The translations under genes were made by a program, and so were the position numbers. The notes beneath the pieces were generated by a model, which searched no databases, was not told the DNA's origin, and was given only the letters and a program-made list of their open reading frames with translations. 64,000 nucleotides of DNA. Source: Carya illinoinensis. Its lineage: Eukaryota; Streptophyta; Magnoliopsida; Fagales; Juglandaceae. The stretch lies in the NCBI RefSeq assembly GCF_018687715.1, contig NC_056758.1, positions 32,831,467 through 32,895,466 of the forward strand, read 5' to 3'. The stretch's first letter is position 1. Each line of letters opens with the position of its first letter. Shown here one piece after another: positions 1 through 12,945 of the stretch.

Positions 1-3000
1 ACCCCTTGAAACCATTATAAACAACAAGATCTTTTCTCTGCTAGGAAATGTGGGATCTCTAGATAATATGTGATACCTTGGACTAGGTATAGAAGGGTGT
101 CGAAAGAGGCTTGAGCCATGTCCACCCACCTTAGTAATGACCTGACAAGGACGTTAGGAATCTAAGGGGAGAGATTTTAATAACTTGGATAAATAACTAA
201 AAGGTGGTGAATGAGATCCCACGTAAGCAGGACGAGAAAGTTCTAGTAATTTATAATGATTTCCAGGGGTTCTAATTGTAACATTGATCGGTCTTTACAA
301 GCCTATATATAACTTGGGCTTTCCCCCCCCCCCCCAAAACCCCCACAGCAACAAAAAAAATTGTAAGATAACTAAAAGAATGATCCTTGTGATTCTTGCA
401 GATATGTCAACAGACCTGGAAAAGAACCATGCAATAAAAACCATACTTCAAGCTTCAGATTGTTCGTAAATAATGGTAAAGATGGAGGATTAATCGCGAC
501 AACAAGAACAAGTAATCGGCCCAAGACTAAGCAAAAGGCATATGTCATACCATCAAATTACAGGTTATAGTGTTACACAGCTTTTTTCCAGACAACAAAA
601 TGAGACTACTTTAACTTTACAAGCCGAACTAGAAAGGTTTCTTTTGAGTGAATCAGTGATTGTAGGTTTAAGGAAAAAAATCTATATTTAGTCGTCAATG
701 CACTATCAAACTGGTATTCATGATATCTACTCTATAAAATCCTTTCTAAAAGAATAATTATTTTCTCAAGTTAATATTATGTGATGCATAATTAATAAAA
801 CCAGAAGCTCCCTCATCGATTACATGTGGAAGTTCATAAAAACCAGGGGAGAGTGGGGGAAGAAAACACTTGATTGCGCATGCTCACATACCAATATCAG
901 ATGAGAAGTGGATGATGTATGTATTACGACAAAAGGAACTTGATGCGGCATACTTACAGAACTGCTACCGACACCACGCTTGGATATATGAAAAGTAAAT
1001 TTGTGAAGAAAGGCCCTTGGCATACATATTTCGATTGTGGGACGAGGGACCCTGCGTTTGGGAGAGCAAGAAAGGGAGGATTCTGTTTAGAAAAATGTGC
1101 CCCGATCTCTAGTTCACATTATAGACGTATGTTGTTTCCAAGTGTTATGCTTCTTTCTGCGAAATCCAAATCTTCCATTACCAAGCTCATAGGGTTCCTT
1201 TTCCTCCGGAACAGAAAGGAAAAAGAAAATAGAAAATGAATTATTATTTTAAGCAGTAATATAAGTGGATTAATGCACAACAAAAGCAATAATTGCCAAT
1301 TACATAAGTTTATGATGGCTAGCTACAAAATCAGTTTGTATAATGGGGATTTAACAACGCTGAAAAGTAACATGAGAGTGAAGCGGATGAACCCTGATGA
1401 ACTCAAATTAAACAAACCGAAAGAGAGTTTCAAGAACAAAATATATAATATTGGCTTATTCTGGTGGGAGGAAATACTGAAAGATGATGGCTCTGAAGGA
1501 GTCCGGAAAAGGAGAAGAACAGCGAGGCAGAGAGAGGACTGAATTATTACCTCGTCTTTTGCTCTCTTTTGAAGGCCACCACAGATGTATTAGGGGTACG
1601 CTACTTTGCCATTGCCAGACTGAACGAGGCTGCAAGCTTTGAAACTTGATTTTATGAAAAAATGAGTAGAAGAACTCTTTTGGGTATATGGTTTCTAGAT
1701 GCTTTTAGGTGAAAATATAGCCGTTGCGCACAAAAAGGATTGGATGGTTAATTGCATCGAGATAGATCAGGACTAGGAAAATGATAAGCTTATAATTAGT
1801 CTACGATTCTATTCAAAATAAAGCATAGTTATGTAAAATTGAAATCGTCACAATTATATTGACTGATTTATATTGAAGAATAAAATAATTATAACATAAA
1901 TATTGTAGGTGTATTATAATTTATTACCTGATGAGTAATCTGCACGAGAAATCTTTATCGAAAATACTATCTCATAAAGCCAAAAGTTAAAAATCAATAG
2001 TTATGGTATCTAATATTATAATATATATATATATATATAAAGAAGATTTACAATTTTTGAGATTCATTTTTATAATATTTCTTTGTAAATCTAGCATTTC
2101 TTAGTTTGTATATATGATTAAGAAAATTAGAAATATAAAAGAAATTTTATAAAAATCAATTCGTTGAATCTGGCTATCAATGATATTGTTAATTGGGAAA
2201 TGAATCTTCCAATATCAATAGGGAAAAAGGAAAAAGAAGAAAAAAACTAAAACATATGCAATACATTTCAATCTTTTAAAATAATATACAAATTATTTTA
2301 AAACATATACAATACGGAATCTCCAGATTCTATGACTATCTCCAGATTCAACACGGAATCTGAATACAGAATGATTGCCCATTCAACAACTGAAATTCAA
2401 TAGATAACCTCACTTCTTCATGAAATTGGTGCCTCGACATCTTTCGACTCCAACACTTCCATGTGATAAAATAGGTGTTAATAATGAAAAATTATACGAC
2501 AAGCCGAAACGGGAGAAAGAGTCATTTTCGACCAGTTGAGGCAAACTAAAACTAGATTAGGCGGTCCGGAGTGATGAGATAGTCTACTATAATATGAGTA
2601 TTTTATACTTTCTCATAGTCTCTCATTTCTCTCTATACAATGAAAGTCAGAAAAAGATGTTCTCTTAGAGCTCTTGTTATGAAGTTGAAGATAGTGCTCA
2701 TGTTCTCGTTCAATCCCCCCAGTCTCATTTCTAAGATCTCTTTTATTATTGTCTTTGAGAGTGATGCTGTCACGTCTCATCTCGTGTGTCTAACATATTT
2801 TTCCCTCATTTTTTATTTTTCTCCTTTTTGCCTCACACTTGCCTTGCTTATTGTCTTGTCCCTTATGCATATATGTCATTTCTTTCCCTTTCTACTCATC
2901 TTTTTCCTATCATCTGATATTTACTTTTTCTTGTCTCTTTACACTTGTCTCCTAATAGTAGCTCAATGGATTGGGTCTGATATGAGCATATTATTTTTAC

Positions 3001-4190
3001 TCACTTCAATGGGAAGTGCATATACGTACCTTACCGTAAACTCCATTTTTCCTTACATGTACAAAATACATTGAAATCAATCGATGTTCGTGTCGTTCGT
3101 GATCCAAGATGCTTCTCGTGCATTGAATGTGAAGTTCATTTCACAAAGCAACTATCTGCTGGTTTCGTGACAATCTCAATGTCTGTAAACTACCATTGAG
3201 ATTGCGGGGGACCTATTGATCACCAGACAATTGAAGGTAGATTATACGATAAGAATAAACACAATAATAATGACACTCAATGCAGAGTTACAGATGAGCA
3301 GAATATATATCTTCACAGCAAATTATATAATAAGAAAGATCAAAGTGATCAAGAAAATGAAAGTATAGCTGAAGCTATGACTAGAGTCCTAGTCATCTCT
3401 TTGTAAAAACTATTTCACATTATAAATACAATTGCAACGGTCCAAAACAAACGTACGGAAAGCATTACATTCCAAGAAGTCTCTTCGTTCAAAGATCCCA
3501 CCGAGGAGTCAAGTTCTAGTACATTTTTACGCGTTGTGATTATTACCCATTCTTTTTTCCATTATCTCCCTCTCACCAGAATGTGATCTCTCAATCATGT
3601 CATATCTCACTCTTACGCACCAGACACAGCCGTACGGAACCAACCCTGTGTTTCTGATGGTTTTCAGCAAAGATATTTTAACACAAAGTGCGTACAGTGT
3701 ACTGATTGAGCAGTCGAATGGACATCCACTTGTAGCGAGGTGGCAACGTTGTTGTCAAAAAGATCTCTCCGGGCCTCCACGACGTTGAATTGCGAATAAT
3801 ACTAAAGTAAAATGGTCGCCACGTCTATAAATATGATAAAGTCGTCCCATATCGAACAAGTCAAAAGGAAGGATTGAGACAGGAAACTCCGAAATGCCAA
3901 GAGAGAAATTAAAAAGGTACTTCTTTTCCTCCGTGAGCAGGCCGAAGCTTCCCTCACGCGCTCCACCGCTGGATATTAAAAAATAATTGGCAAGTCGGCC
4001 GAAAATCACGACATAGGGGTAGGGCGGCAATTCGATCTAATTAAAACCGCGTTCTCATCATGATCTGACAGCCATATCCCTCCCATCACTCGTTAAGACA
4101 TCCACGTACGTTACACAGCATCATTTTCATGCTGAATCAGGATTCCTTGGACTTTCCGCTTTCGTCTTGCGTTCCCAACTTCCCATTCTC
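1..4190. other. Intergenic stretch without recognisable genes
   Basis: Nothing here gives a protein I recognise. Open frames such as 919-1239 (+), 1273-1542 (+) and the very hydrophobic 2640-3074 (+) have no domain signature and look like chance frames. Visible structure is a C-run near 325-337, an alternating TA tract around 2020-2038, and mixed sequence at 3190-3560 with the flavour of a decayed LTR (a short AT-rich TATAAATAC-like box near 3421), but no partner repeat is present. An old transposon origin for parts of the stretch is inference only. Confidence 0.5.
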
Positions 4191-4195
4191 TCTCT

Positions 4196-4206
4196 CTATA
4201 TATAGC
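4196..4206 (+). promoter_or_regulatory. Probable TATA box of the calmodulin-like gene
   Basis: A clean CTATATATAGC lies about 130 bases before the ATG of the EF-hand gene at 4335, preceded by a pyrimidine (CT) stretch. This spacing would give a 5' leader of roughly 100 bases, normal for an intronless plant gene. No other strong TATA element is seen between 4030 and 4334. Confidence 0.55.
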
Positions 4207-4334
4207 AAGGCCAACTTTCATTCATTCAACTAAATTTTACAAGTTCAGGTGTACATACAGTTTACAAACTACAAAGTACAGAAAGTCGAGAGTTATCTAG
4301 TTTGTTCTAGCAAAATAGCATTTGAAGGTTCATC

Positions 4335-4925
4335 ATGAAAACTAAACACGATGCAGCTTCTGCTTCTGCTTCTCCTTCTCCTTCTTCCCCTTTTCCTTCG
4401 ATGGAAGAGAAGTCTTCGAAATCAGTTTTGGGAAGCTTACGTCGCAAACTATCTTCAAGAAAGACGGATAAACGTGCTCTTTCATTAACTGATTCCGAGA
4501 CGAGCAAATACTGCAGCGAGCTTCAAAGGGTCTTCGAGTACTTTGACGAGGATGGGGATGGTAAAATATCTCCTGCCGAGTTGCAAACCTGCGTGAGCAC
4601 CGTGGGGGGGAATATGTCCATGGATGAGGCAGAAGCAGCAGTGACTTCGTCTGATTTGAACGGGGATGGGCAGCTGGACTTCGAGGAATTCCAGAAGCTA
4701 ATGGAGGCAAGCGGAGAAGAGGAGAAGAACGACATGCTTAAAGGGGCTTTCGCCATTTATGACATGGAAGGGTCCGGGTGCATCACTCCCACGAGCTTGA
4801 AAAGGATGCTAAGCCGACTTGGTGACTCCAAGTCCGTTGACGATTGCAAAACTATGATCCGAAAGTTTGATCTCAATGGCGACGGTGTTCTCAACTTTGA
4901 AGAGTTCAGAATTATGATGCGCTAA
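4335..4925 (+). CDS. Calmodulin-like EF-hand calcium-binding protein
   Basis: Intronless 196-residue frame with a start ATG at 4335. Residues 1-60 are a Ser/Pro-rich, then basic ([10 protein letters not shown]) extension that calmodulin lacks. Four EF-hand loops follow. Loop 1 is [12 protein letters not shown] (71-82), loop 2 [12 protein letters not shown] (107-118), loop 3 [12 protein letters not shown] (143-154) and loop 4 [12 protein letters not shown] (179-190). Loop 3 has Gly at position 3 and Ser instead of Glu at position 12, so it probably binds calcium poorly or not at all. The layout (long N-terminal extension, degenerate third hand, C-terminal MMR) fits the plant CML37/38/41-like group, which are cytosolic or plastid calcium sensors often induced by wounding or pathogens. 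Membership in a particular subgroup is inferred; calcium binding is well supported. No neighbour is functionally linked. Confidence 0.93.
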   Translation: MKTKHDAASASASPSPSSPFPSMEEKSSKSVLGSLRRKLSSRKTDKRALSLTDSETSKYCSELQRVFEYFDEDGDGKISPAELQTCVSTVGGNMSMDEAEAAVTSSDLNGDGQLDFEEFQKLMEASGEEEKNDMLKGAFAIYDMEGSGCITPTSLKRMLSRLGDSKSVDDCKTMIRKFDLNGDGVLNFEEFRIMMR

Positions 4926-5321
4926 ATCCAACCTCGTCGATCTTGATCAGCAAGAATATTTTATTTTTCCTTTTGACTGTTTTCATTTCATTCATTCTTT
5001 TGTACACATTTGTCGATGCCTCCGGACTTCCTCTCGGTCTTGTAAAATAATCTGCTCATGTTGGTTTGAATTCGTTAATGAAATGTGTGATCATCAGTAC
5101 CGTTTCTTTATATATAATCTCTCTTTTTCCTCTGATCTTTAAAAATATCGAACAACACTTTTCAACCGTGCATGAAGGCTGAGAAGTATATAAATTTCTA
5201 GCTCATGCATGTACATAAACTTTACCATCTATCTTCATACTTATCGTCCGCTAGAAAGGAAAATTAAATTAATATACTTGGATATAAAGAAACAGAAATC
5301 TCTGAAGTTTAGAGCCTTATA

Positions 5322-6496
5322 TTCCATAATAGTCTGAATCACTTGCATTACTCAGATGTCATATTCACTGAGCTTTATCACTTTAAAACCAAGTAACAGG
5401 GTAGGCACATCGCTAATTCGATCCTATTACCAACATGTCAGACGGACATGCGGTAATGAAAACACAATTATGGACATTATTGTTTACATGCTCATGAGGA
5501 AAAGTAAAGAAACAGGAATCTCTTCAGTTTTGAGGCTTATATCCCGTTGAGGGTAACCACAACCTTGCGAGGAGTAGCGTTGTCGCGGTGCTCACATAGC
5601 CATATCCCCTGAAGCATAATAGCAGAAGGAACTATAACTTACTCTGATATAGTTATATATATAATATTGAGGGAAAAAATCGAATGGCTTATGGAGCTAA
5701 TAATAGATGCTTTAGACATAATCTCAAGCAAGTACTTATGCACGCGCTATATGATCTATGTGAGGATATGCGGGATTGAAACATAAGCTCACTCTACAGC
5801 TCTTGGTTACTTGGGGGGAGGGGGTGGTGGTGCCAGATAGTCCAAGGGGTCGAAGACTATTGGCATGACCTGGCAGACCTGCAGTATTTTGGTGATATTT
5901 TATCCCTGCCCACATTTTTATGATCTTTCTAATATATTTTTCCAATAGACTGAAAAACAACTCGCATCTTTACACTTATCAAGTAATTAAGTCCTACAAA
6001 ACTTCACTTACTGGGAAAACAAAATCCCTACAAAACTTAGGTCCAGAAAAAGGCCAACTCTAACATTACACCATCAGAGCCATTTATCTTCTGTGCGTAT
6101 GTGAGGAATTTTTTTTTTTTTTAATATTCATATAAAATAAAAAATAAAAAAAAATCAGTTTTTTCATCTATATCTTAGACTGTGTTATGCTTATAGAAAC
6201 TCCCCTATAGCAATAAGATTTTAACTGAGTTTAAAAGACTACGGCTTGTGCATGGGGGGTCTCGCTACAATTCTCTTTCTAACCTTATTTTATCATTAGC
6301 CAAGCATGAGAGGATTGGAACTGATTCCCCAATCACGTCTCTTTATTATTTTCAATTCACTTTTTCTTCTTTCCTTTGGCTTTACCTAATAAAAATCAAA
6401 CTCGTGTGTTCTAGAGCAACTAATTTTCCAGAAACATACTGTTAGATTCAAATCATCAAAAGCATCCATATGAAATTTCTCCTGATCATTTATAAC
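5322..6496. repeat. Tandem duplication, copy A (1.17 kb)
   Basis: This segment repeats almost base for base at 6497-7664, with a constant offset near 1175 that drifts only by small indels. Both copies start with TTCCATA and the same heptamer follows copy B at 7665, so the duplication has 7-bp microhomology at its junctions. The unit carries the last exon of the YjbQ-family gene plus part of its last intron and its 3' flank. Divergence is a few per cent by eye. Confidence 0.9.
5537..5608 (-). pseudogene. Duplicated terminal exon of the YjbQ-family gene
   Basis: These 72 bases are the same as the terminal exon at 6713-6784, including the AG acceptor before GGG, the WLCEHRD motif, the C-terminal TLNGI and the TAA stop. 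It lies 1.1 kb beyond the proximal copy. If splicing skipped 6784 and used 5608, the protein would be unchanged and only the 3' UTR would differ. It is either an unused copy or an alternative last exon; the sequence alone cannot decide. Confidence 0.85.
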
Positions 6497-7664
6497 TTCC
6501 ATAATAGTCTGAATCACTTGCATTACTCAGATTTCATATTCACTGAGCTTTATCACTTTAAAACCAAGTAACAGGGTAGGCACATCGCTAAGTCGATCCT
6601 ATTACCAACATGTCAGACGGACATGCACTAATGAAAACACAAATTATGGACATTATTGTTTACATGCTCATGAGGAAAAGTAAAGAAACAGGAATCTCTT
6701 CAGTTTTGAGGCTTATATCCCGTTGAGGGTAACCACAACCTTGCGAGGAGTAGCGTTGTCGCGGTGCTCACATAGCCATATCCCCTGAAGCAAAATAGCA
6801 GAAGGAACTATAACTTACTCTGATGTAGTTATATATAATATTGCAGAAAAAATCGAATGGCTTATGGAGCTAATAATAGATGCTTTAGACATGATCTAAA
6901 GCAAGTACTTATGCACGCGCTATACTATCTATGTGAGGATATGCGGGATTGAAACATAAGTTCACTCTACAGCTCTTGGTTACTTGGGGGGAGGGGGTGG
7001 TGGTGCCAGATAGTCCAAGGGGTCGAAGACTATTGGCATGACCTGCAGTATTTTGGTGATATTTTATCCCTGCCCACATTTTTATGATCTTTCTAATATA
7101 TATTTTTCCAATAGACTGAAAAACAACTCGCATCTTTACACTTGATAAAGTAATTAAGTCCTACAAAACTTCACTTACTGGGAAAACAAAAGCCCTGCAA
7201 AACTAGGTCCAGAAAAAGGCCAACTCACATTACACCATCAGATCCATTTATCTTCTGTGCGTATGTGAGGAATTTTTTATTTTATTTTTAATATTCATAT
7301 AAAAAATAAAAATAAAAAAAATCAGTTTTTTCATCTATATCTTAGACTGTGTTATCCTTATAGAAACTCACCTAGAGCAATAAGATAGTTAACTGAGTTT
7401 AAAAGACTACGGCTTGTGCATGGGGGGTCTCGCTACAATTCTCTTTCTAACCTTCTTTTATCATTAGCCAAGCATGAGAGAATTGGAACTGATTCCCCAA
7501 TCATGTCTCTTTAATATTTTCAATTCACTTTTTCTTCTTTCCTTTGGCTTTACCTAATAAATATCAAACTCGTGTGTCCTAGAGCAACTAATTTTCCAGA
7601 AACATACTGTTAGATTCAAATCATCAAAAGCATCCACATGAAATTTCTCCTGATCATTTATAAC
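6497..7664. repeat. Tandem duplication, copy B (1.17 kb)
   Basis: Second unit of the tandem pair, adjacent to the body of the gene and holding the terminal exon most likely to be used (6713-6784). Relative to copy A it shows a 7-8 base deletion near 7041 and scattered substitutions. Both copies keep a matching 74-residue minus-strand frame (5736-5960 and 6909-7133). It lies inside the last intron and is probably not coding. Confidence 0.9.
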
Positions 7665-9114
7665 TTCCATAGAAATTTTAGTGACTACTGTCATATACCT
7701 GCCAGGTTCCCATGTTAAGCTGTCCATTTGTGATTGGAACCCTGCATAAGAATTAAGACCGATTGATTAGAAAGCAGACCATAAAACTTCAGAGAAAATG
7801 AACAGTTCTAACTACAAATCTAAAATCATCGCACGTCAGGGTACAGCCAAACATTGACGATTTGATATGTGCCGGCATGTCGTCCGGGCCTGCAGAAGTT
7901 ACAAAACTCAAAATTAACAGGGAGAAGTGAAAGAAAAAGACAGTATTCATGGAATTAGAAATCAGAGCCAAAATAACACAAATAAAAGCTACTAACCTTC
8001 AATGGTATGCCTCCAAGGTGCAGATCTTCCCTAAAAAAACATACCCAAAACCACGTAAGGCCTCATCAGATGACATAGGATGCTTGCATGAAATACTAAA
8101 CCACACAAACAGACCTCCGGGACTATCATGTTGAGAAATGTCTCAGTATCAACTTGAACATCAGAGTCGTAATTCTCATTGATGGTAAGAGAAGCGCTTG
8201 TATGCTGTACTGAAAATTTTAAAATAAAAGACAATTCCAATAAACAAATCCACACTGAACAAGAAGGGACAATTATGAGATGGTTCTCGTATTACTTACA
8301 GAAGAAATGAGCAAGGCCACACTTAAATTCTGACAGATCTTGAGCAATTTCCTTCTTTATCTGATATTTCAATAAAAATCGTCACCAGTATTGGAATTAA
8401 TATAAAAGATAAATGATTAAATCATCCAGTCTGAGTAGGAAGATGGGGTGATGTTTTATGATTTTCCCTCTGGAGGGCTGCTTTCAATTTGAGCTAGAAA
8501 CTGTGACAAGCGTGTTTGATGGTTGTAGAATTCAAAAAAAAAAGATTTGAATTTTGAAAATCTCTGTCTCGGATAAATTTCACATCTAGTGATGATTGGC
8601 TGTTCGATTATCTTGAGGTTTCCAGGTCGAGGTAACAAATTCAGCGATACTAAACTCCAATACGTTCGACTAGTGCCGAAATTCAGTCCCCAGCAGCAGA
8701 AGAAATGAAATGCATAAACAGAAATTGGATGCAAGGTGGTTATGCTCATTGGGTATTTAATGCTTGCTTCCATATACCAAAACACAGACAGACCCTCCTC
8801 AAAACGACAAAAAGAACCGGCGGAGTATCAAAGATTATTCACTGCTACATATACAAAATTGCCAAGATAAATATGGGGGGCGAATCTGGATGGTGATATG
8901 ATTATGGTACCTTAGGAGTGATAAGATGACAGCCCCTCTTCTGGGGAGGTAGAGTTATGGTCTTCTGAGCCCACTTAGGAGAAGCCCCAGCCGCCGCCGC
9001 CGCCATCGAACTGGGATCGTTTGCAGTGCTCGGTGTCGGACTTGTGTACAGAGACCTCACGCGAAGTGGAGCAAAGGTAGGCTTCGCAGGCGAGAACAGG
9101 GAGGATGTTTGCAT
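6713..9114 (-). CDS. YjbQ/UPF0047-family protein, seven exons
   Basis: Exons read on the minus strand are 9114-8911, 8360-8300, 8209-8115, 8030-7997, 7889-7835, 7741-7699 and 6784-6713. All junctions are GT-AG and phases agree, giving 187 residues. The frame continues upstream to a TTG at 9138, but the first ATG is at 9114 and I use that. Residues 1-45 are Ser/Thr/Pro/Ala-rich and could be an organelle transit peptide. The core shows the family hallmarks: PPQKRGCHLITP, FLQHTSASLTINEN, APWRHTIEGPDDMPAHIK, PITNGQLNMGTWQ and WLCEHRD near the C-terminus. Bacterial YjbQ proteins have been linked to a weak thiamine-phosphate synthase activity; the plant role is not established. The last exon is in a tandem duplication with a second copy at 5537-5608. 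Confidence 0.93.
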
Positions 9115-11945
9115 GGTTGCAAGCCCACCCAACTCCAACCAAGCCCAAGAATGTTCCAGACGTGGGGTGCGGATCAGGATTACAAGGGGGCAAAAAGCAT
9201 TCTACGCCTACTATTATTTGCTTTCGTTGTGTGGTTTACCTCTTGCGGACATTCCAACCTTGCATTTATTTTAGGGGATTAAGATTTTTTATGACTTTAT
9301 GATATAAATACTTATTATAATTTAGAGATATATAAATGTAAATTTGTAATATGCATATTTCAGCAGCTTGGGAGCCTGTGAATTTAGTGGTACAACGTGT
9401 CTGTGCTGCCAGAAGATGTTCAAAATGTAATACATCTATCATTATCTACTGCAATAGAAAAACACAGAAGAAAACATTACAAAAATCGTGTTAAGCTCTA
9501 AAAGGGTAAGTTGACGCAAAAATGGGCCGGAGTTGATATTTTGGATTTAGAGAGAGGAGAAAAAAAAAAAATAGTAGTTTTGTTTGGCGGAGAATTTAGA
9601 ATATGAGAAATGCTTATTTTTTATTTTTTTAGGAAAATTGTTATCATTCGTTAATCAATAAACTTGCATTCATGATTAAATATAATATATAATGTCTCCA
9701 CATCAAACATGACATCATAAACTCTTAGTACACTATTTTTTTTTATGACTAGTCTAGTCTTCACTACCGCTAATACTCTCTACAGACAAACGTTCAAGAT
9801 GTAACACTCTCTATTTAAACAGAGACTCAATCTCTACAGACAAAAGTCTAAGAGACAAACTCTTTTTTTAAAAAAAAAAAAAAAAACTAGATATAAGAAA
9901 ACCAAAAAGAAAATTAGTAAGATAGATATGAAAAATAATGGAATATTACAGTTTGAATAAACTCTGGCAGACTTCAGAATTTGGGATGGCGTATGAAGAT
10001 AATACGCTTGTCTCTTTTCAATCACAAAGGTCAAACCTAAAAGATTTGGTGGTGGTGAGTCCAGTGATCTGACTCGTGTGATGAGAAGAGCTATCGAAAT
10101 GGGTGCTCGTGAGGACCACGAACAAATATAGGTGGCATGTAAAGACCACACGCAGTGATTTTTGCAAAATCGTCACTTTCCTTCAAACGATTTTGTGTTG
10201 CACATGTCTCTTAGAAGTTGCCGGAAAGCTATAAATCTATCTTTTTTTTTGGCCTTGGAGGAAGCAAAATAAAACTAACTAAAAAGAACTACTTTAATAG
10301 ACAAGGTGGGTAAGTGGAGGAATGAGAGAAACGAGAGGGAGAAGGAGGATGATCTTCATCTGGTGAAAATCAAATCTGTAGTCCTTGGTTTCTTATGAGA
10401 GAGAGAGAGGGAAGGAATAGAAATCTCAAAAACCTATTTTAGTAGTGAGTGTTAAATATGGTAGGATACTCTAGAATACGAGTAATGCTAGCTAGATATA
10501 GTCTTACAGCATCCACATTAATTTCATCAAAATTATCTTTAAAATTTGATAAAAAATACATGTTTTCCATCAATCCAAAACCTTCCTATCCATAACCCTA
10601 CATTGAATAGCCATTGGATTCATCAAAATAATAATATAATATTATTTTTGTAATAATAATATTTTTAATTTATTTTTCATATTTTACAATTACACTAACC
10701 ATATGTACATTAATAATTTAATTTGATTCTTAAACTATTGATTCCCAAATTGAAACATTTCTTTCAATTTATGCAAATTAATCCTCTGGTATTATTTTGC
10801 ACGTCTAGGGCACTATTATATGTGCAAAAACATGATAATCGTAGTCCCTATTATGATCATCTAACACTGACAAGAAAGCACATTCACAAAAGCTAGTTAA
10901 AAAAACATTAATCTCTCACAATGTACCTCGAACATAACCAAAGCCCTCTACAAAGTATCAACCTTCAACTAAATGTAGCTTTTATTTTTTCTATCCTGTA
11001 ACATTTAAACTAAGGTAAAAGAAATAACTGATTTTTGTTGTAAAAACACTTGAAAAGGACCAAGAAAATCCACTAAAAAGGATTTGCTTGATTAAAATTG
11101 AATAAACAACACATTTGCTTGATGGACATAGCCCTTCAAATTTGAAGGAACCACAAGTTTTACTGTAGCTCATATCTTTCCATTCATCCTTTTAGCTAAT
11201 ATAATGTACTTCTAATTTGATGAAATTCATCATATTTTACATTGGGCTAGGCTTTTGATGAAGCCAATACCAATGCTCTTAGGGAGCGCAAGCCACACAC
11301 TCTATTTAAAAAAAATAGAGTTTATTATTAAAATATAATTTTTTCATATGAGTCCTAAATTTACCTAATTTTTTTAAATTGAGTGCGTAGAATTTGTATA
11401 CTCTAAGATTACAAATATAATTCTTTTAGAATAAGGAGATGGGGATAGGATTATATGGATTGAAAAACAAATAAACGCATGAAATGAATTGCTCGATATT
11501 TATAGTTGTTTTAGTGAATTGCTCGGACAACATTAATGTTGTCCTCACGAGACTCACTGCACATGTCTATCTCTAGATCTTAAAATTTAATTAAGAACTT
11601 AATCAATGGATTTTGGTGCGGATTATATAAACTGATCCCATCATCAATCATATGCAATTTATAAATTACACTACAAAATATTTATAGCTTAAATAACATG
11701 ATAAGAATACTTAATTTTTTTTCTTAATAACGTTTCTCAAAGTAAATGTTTGAGAAATTGTCTTATTCAAAATACTTGTGATCAACGCCTCATTGCATTT
11801 AATATAATTGTACGTTTGGCATAAAAGAAAAACTTGGGAACTTAATTTGATATTGTTAAAATAAACAAAGTATCCTATCTTTGTTTGCATAAATTAGCCA
11901 CAATGTAAAGTTTTTATTTTTTTCTGAAAAAAATGCAAAATTAAG

Positions 11946-12323
11946 GTCCCGTTTGGTTTTACAGATAGCCTCAATCCATTTAATCTCATCTTAACATTTA
12001 AATACCATTAAAATATAAATACTTTTCAATTTCAAATTTTTAAAATTTTCAATCATTATCTAATCGTTACAACTTTTCTAAGCTTATAAACAAAACACAA
12101 AAAATTATTCAACTTTTTAAATCTAAAAACAAAAAAAAATATTCAAAAATTATATTATAATGATATTTTAACTTTATAATATTTTTAAACAAATTTTTCT
12201 CTCACATTTTTCAAAAACTCATAAAACGTTTTAACTAAAACTATTTCATTATTATTTATAAACTATCTCACTATTATTAATAGATTTATCATCCCATCCC
12301 ATCTTATTGTGTAACCAAACAAG
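11946..12323. mobile_element. MITE with TTTGGTT-type terminal inverted repeats
   Basis: A 378-base AT-rich segment begins GTCCCGTTTGGTTTTAC and ends GTAACCAAACAAG, imperfect inverted termini. It is flanked by ATTAAG at 11940-11945 and again at 12324-12329. It has no coding capacity. The TTTGGTT termini and the TAA/TTA inside the flanking repeat suit a PIF/Harbinger-type MITE, but hAT-type MITEs can look similar. Confidence 0.65.
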
Positions 12324-12359
12324 ATTAAGTACTGCAAACTTTTTATGGATCAAGTTAGA

Positions 12360-12945
12360 TTCTATTAGATGTTATTTGAATAGTGAGATAAGATAAAATG
12401 ATTTTAGATGGAAGTGGAATAAAATATTGTTAGAATATTATTTTTTAATATTATTATTATTTTGAGATTTGAAAAAGTTAAATTGTTTATTATATTTTGT
12501 ATAAGAATTAAAAAAATTATAATTATGAGAAGCAATAAAATGAGATGAGATGAAACAATTTCCATCTTAGTTTTTTAAAAATAATTAGATGATATGAGAT
12601 AAAATTTGAATAATATATTATTAGAATATTATTTTTTTAATATTATTATTATTATTTTAAGAATTGAAAAAGTTAAATTTTTTATTATATTTTGTGTTAA
12701 AATTTAAATAAATTATAATAATTAAATGAGATGTGTTGCGAGAGGAGTTTGAAATCCAAAAGGTTCGCATCAAGATTTCTCATCTCAAACATAAAATTCT
12801 TATCTCATCATTATAATTTTTTTAAATTTTCATACAAAATATAATAAACAATTTAATTTTTTCTTAACATTTTCAAATCTCAAAATAATAATAATATTAA
12901 AATATAATATTTTAATATTTAATCTTAAAATTTAAAATTCTCATA
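12360..12945. repeat. Direct and inverted copies of an AT-rich family
   Basis: Two direct copies (about 12375-12555 and 12570-12740) share the order GTGAGATAAGAT / TTAGAATATTATTTTTTAAT / GAAAAAGTTAAAT / TTTATTATATTTTGT / AAATGAGATG. A third, inverted copy occupies about 12780-12945 (CTCATCTC...AAAATATAATAAACAATTT). A degenerate relative is at 49200-49340. The head-to-head arrangement could fold into a long hairpin. The family resembles a common dispersed repeat of Fagales genomes, which is recollection and was not checked. Confidence 0.6.

Noticed and set aside
2640..3074. 144-codon very hydrophobic ORF
   Set aside because: Poly-T/C-rich sequence naturally reads as Phe/Leu/Ser. There is no coherent signal peptide or membrane topology and no conserved motif.
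5736..5960. 74-codon minus ORF repeated at 6909-7133
   Set aside because: Repeated only because it lies in the tandem duplication. It is within or beyond the last intron of the YjbQ-family gene, and no family is recognised.
9114..9138. Upstream start for the YjbQ-family protein at 9138
   Set aside because: The codon is TTG. The first ATG in frame is at 9114 and gives a plausible transit peptide.
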